This document shows, piece after piece, positions 62,160 through 64,000 of a stretch of DNA of 64,000 nt. The position numbers and the translations under genes are program-made. Source of the DNA: Lantana camara. Its lineage: Eukaryota > Streptophyta > Magnoliopsida > Lamiales > Verbenaceae. Each line of letters opens with the position of its first letter. Position 1 is the first letter of the stretch. The DNA lies in NCBI GenBank assembly GCA_037501455.1, contig CM074865.1:2243001-2307000 (forward strand). The letters run 5' to 3'. Below the pieces are notes generated by a model. It was not told the DNA's origin and did not search any database. It worked only from the letters and a program-made list of their open reading frames with translations.

Positions 62160-64000
62160 CATAATTATGTGGTGCATATTATTCAAGTGGGTACAAATTT
62201 TGGTTCCAAGTGTGGCTAAAATACAATCCCTTTTGGGACCACAAATTCCTAACTTAAAATAATAATATTTAAGATCAATAATAGTATGATTAAAATTGTA
62301 GTGACATGACTAATGAATGATATCCAGCTATGCACTTGAGAAGTTAGAGTTTCAAGGGATAACTATGTTATGATTATTTTACATTTTTGCTATTATTATT
62401 TATTTCTATAAATTGTCCTCATGATGTATGGATATAGACATATTGATGCAAATAGGACACGATATAAATACGATAATATAGATTTTTCTTAAATTTTCTA
62501 TGTAAAAAATATCGAACACGATGTCCGATACAAATATCCGACACAACATAAATATTAAAAGTATTCGTAAATCAAATGTTGTCTTCTATTCTTAATTTTT
62601 CTCATTTATACTATTATATAACAAGATCAAATCCTAATGTATCGGTATCGATTGTGTCATGTTATTATTAGTTATGATTATAAATTTATTTTAGTTTTAG
62701 TTCCTTTTAATTTATAAATTATTTTTCCAAGTAGATCTTTCCCTATTTGACCTACTTAGGGTCCACGAATTAATTGAGACTATCTATATAGACACATTAA
62801 TTGGTCGTAAATACTCAAAAACATTCCAATCACACACATTATATAGGGTGGTTGTGACTTGTGAACCCTATGTTTTAAAAATTTTCTTGATGTTGATCAA
62901 ATTCAACTGACTAATAGCTGACAAATTATTTGCCAACACGTGTAGGTCGAACAGTCGATATTATTGGAATATAATAATTGTAACTCGAATCAAATCGATC
63001 AAATTACTTTAACAAATTGCGGCGTAAATGAATGTTTTACACTTCATTATGTAAATTAGATAAAATGTAAATACTTGGTAAAAAAATCATAATGTATGTT
63101 CGGTTTTTAGCCAAGACCTATTGGTGCAAGAATTTCTAATATATATTATGTGATTATGATATATTAACAAAAACATATAGCACAAAATAGATAGGAGAAA
63201 AGTTTCTTTCAACCCCCATTTTGCACATGCCCTACCCTATTAACCAAAACTATTAAATAAACTATGATACAAAGTTGAAGTAACAATTTTGTTTCAATAT
63301 ATGGACAATTTGAATTATTTGGGATAGGCGCATATCCTATTTAAATAACACAAAACTACAATTATAGTTATACTTTAATTTCAACACTCTAAAACTCGCG
63401 AAAATTGTATCTATATTATATTTTTCGAAGCTTAGTTGTACAATTGAATAAACGCAAGAATGTGAATATCATACAACGGTTTTTTCGTCCATCTGAATTT
63501 ACTGAAGATAAGAGTATGGATTCGGAATTATCAAAATTTATTGGGCTCAACCAATATTTTAATCTTGGCACTCTTGAACATAATCTAATCTTAGAGTTCA
63601 TGAATTAGTTTAAAACTTCTCACTCTTGCCCTAATAATTTTCCATTTTATTTTGCACATTCTACATATTGTATACAAAAATATACATAGATTTCACATTA
63701 TGAAAAAGGTCACCACATACATTAAAGGCTACAACCACTTGTGGTACTAGATTACTATAAATGATTTGGCTAGGGTTTTTATGCTACTTCATATGAATTG
63801 ATGTTGTGTTAGAAGTTCCTTCTTTTATGGGTGGAGAAATGGCCAATAATGAAGCACCCTTAGTGGGGAGGAATCTTGAAAAATGGGGACTTTCAAGTTT
63901 CAACTTATATCAAATGGAACCATCCTATTTAACCCTCTTCCTATACATGCTAGCTTAAAAAATGCAATGGATTGTAGCCAAATGGAATGTGTGTGTATTT
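62160..64000. other. AT-rich intergenic sequence, no gene recognised
   Basis: A short open frame at 63405-63608 has no known motif. Around 62450-62570 is another copy of the repeat with 'gtccgatacaaatatccgacac' motifs. Nothing else was identified. Confidence 0.5.

Noticed and set aside
63405..63608. 67-aa plus-strand frame
   Set aside because: No recognisable family and no flanking exon structure.

Overview
This is nuclear DNA of a eudicot plant. The evidence is GT-AG introns throughout, plant-type genes (a MADS-box exon, a FAB1-class lipid kinase without a FYVE domain, a PTP1-type tyrosine phosphatase, a MATE exporter, a NIPA transporter) and plant transposon families (Athila, Tat/gypsy, CACTA, Helitron, MULE and hAT MITEs, SINEs). 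I cannot fix the species; an asterid is plausible but unproven.

Layout. 1-4413: the 3' part of an Athila-like retrotransposon (late ORF, polypurine tract, 3' LTR). 4414-9568: a MADS-box first exon with its own TATA box (6079-6514, minus strand), whose K-box exons are not visible, among SINE, MITE and AT-rich sequence. 9569-36146: one solo LTR with a 5-bp target duplication (AAATT), split by about 24.8 kb of later insertions. Its left part is 9569-11096 and its right part about 35943-36146. Between them lie two head-to-tail Helitrons of one family (A about 11097-28646, B about 28647-35942). Helitron A carries a receptor-kinase exon fragment, a CACTA element with a SINE inside it, and a complete 12.6-kb Tat-lineage Ty3/gypsy element (15298-27933). 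Helitron B carries a MULE-like element. All of these except the Helitron junctions were bounded by exact target-site duplications.

36152-55000 is the gene-rich part. It holds a PTP1-like tyrosine phosphatase (minus, 8 exons, 349 aa), a MATE/DTX transporter (minus, 3 exons, 486 aa), a NIPA-family magnesium transporter (plus, 9 exons, 345 aa) and a FAB1C/D-type phosphatidylinositol-3-phosphate 5-kinase (minus, 12 exons, 1436 aa). All four were assembled by eye from GT-AG junctions that keep phase. NIPA and FAB1 converge. MITEs sit in introns of both. 55000-64000 is intergenic and AT-rich, with one hAT-type MITE bounded by an 8-bp duplication.

The Tat element has sense gag and pol broken by in-frame stops, but also a three-exon antisense gene (minus, 23642-26472, 874 aa) that is still open. 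The two strongest observations are the reconstructed nesting order around the split solo LTR and this intact antisense gene in a decayed host element. No rRNA, tRNA, CRISPR or prokaryotic feature was seen.
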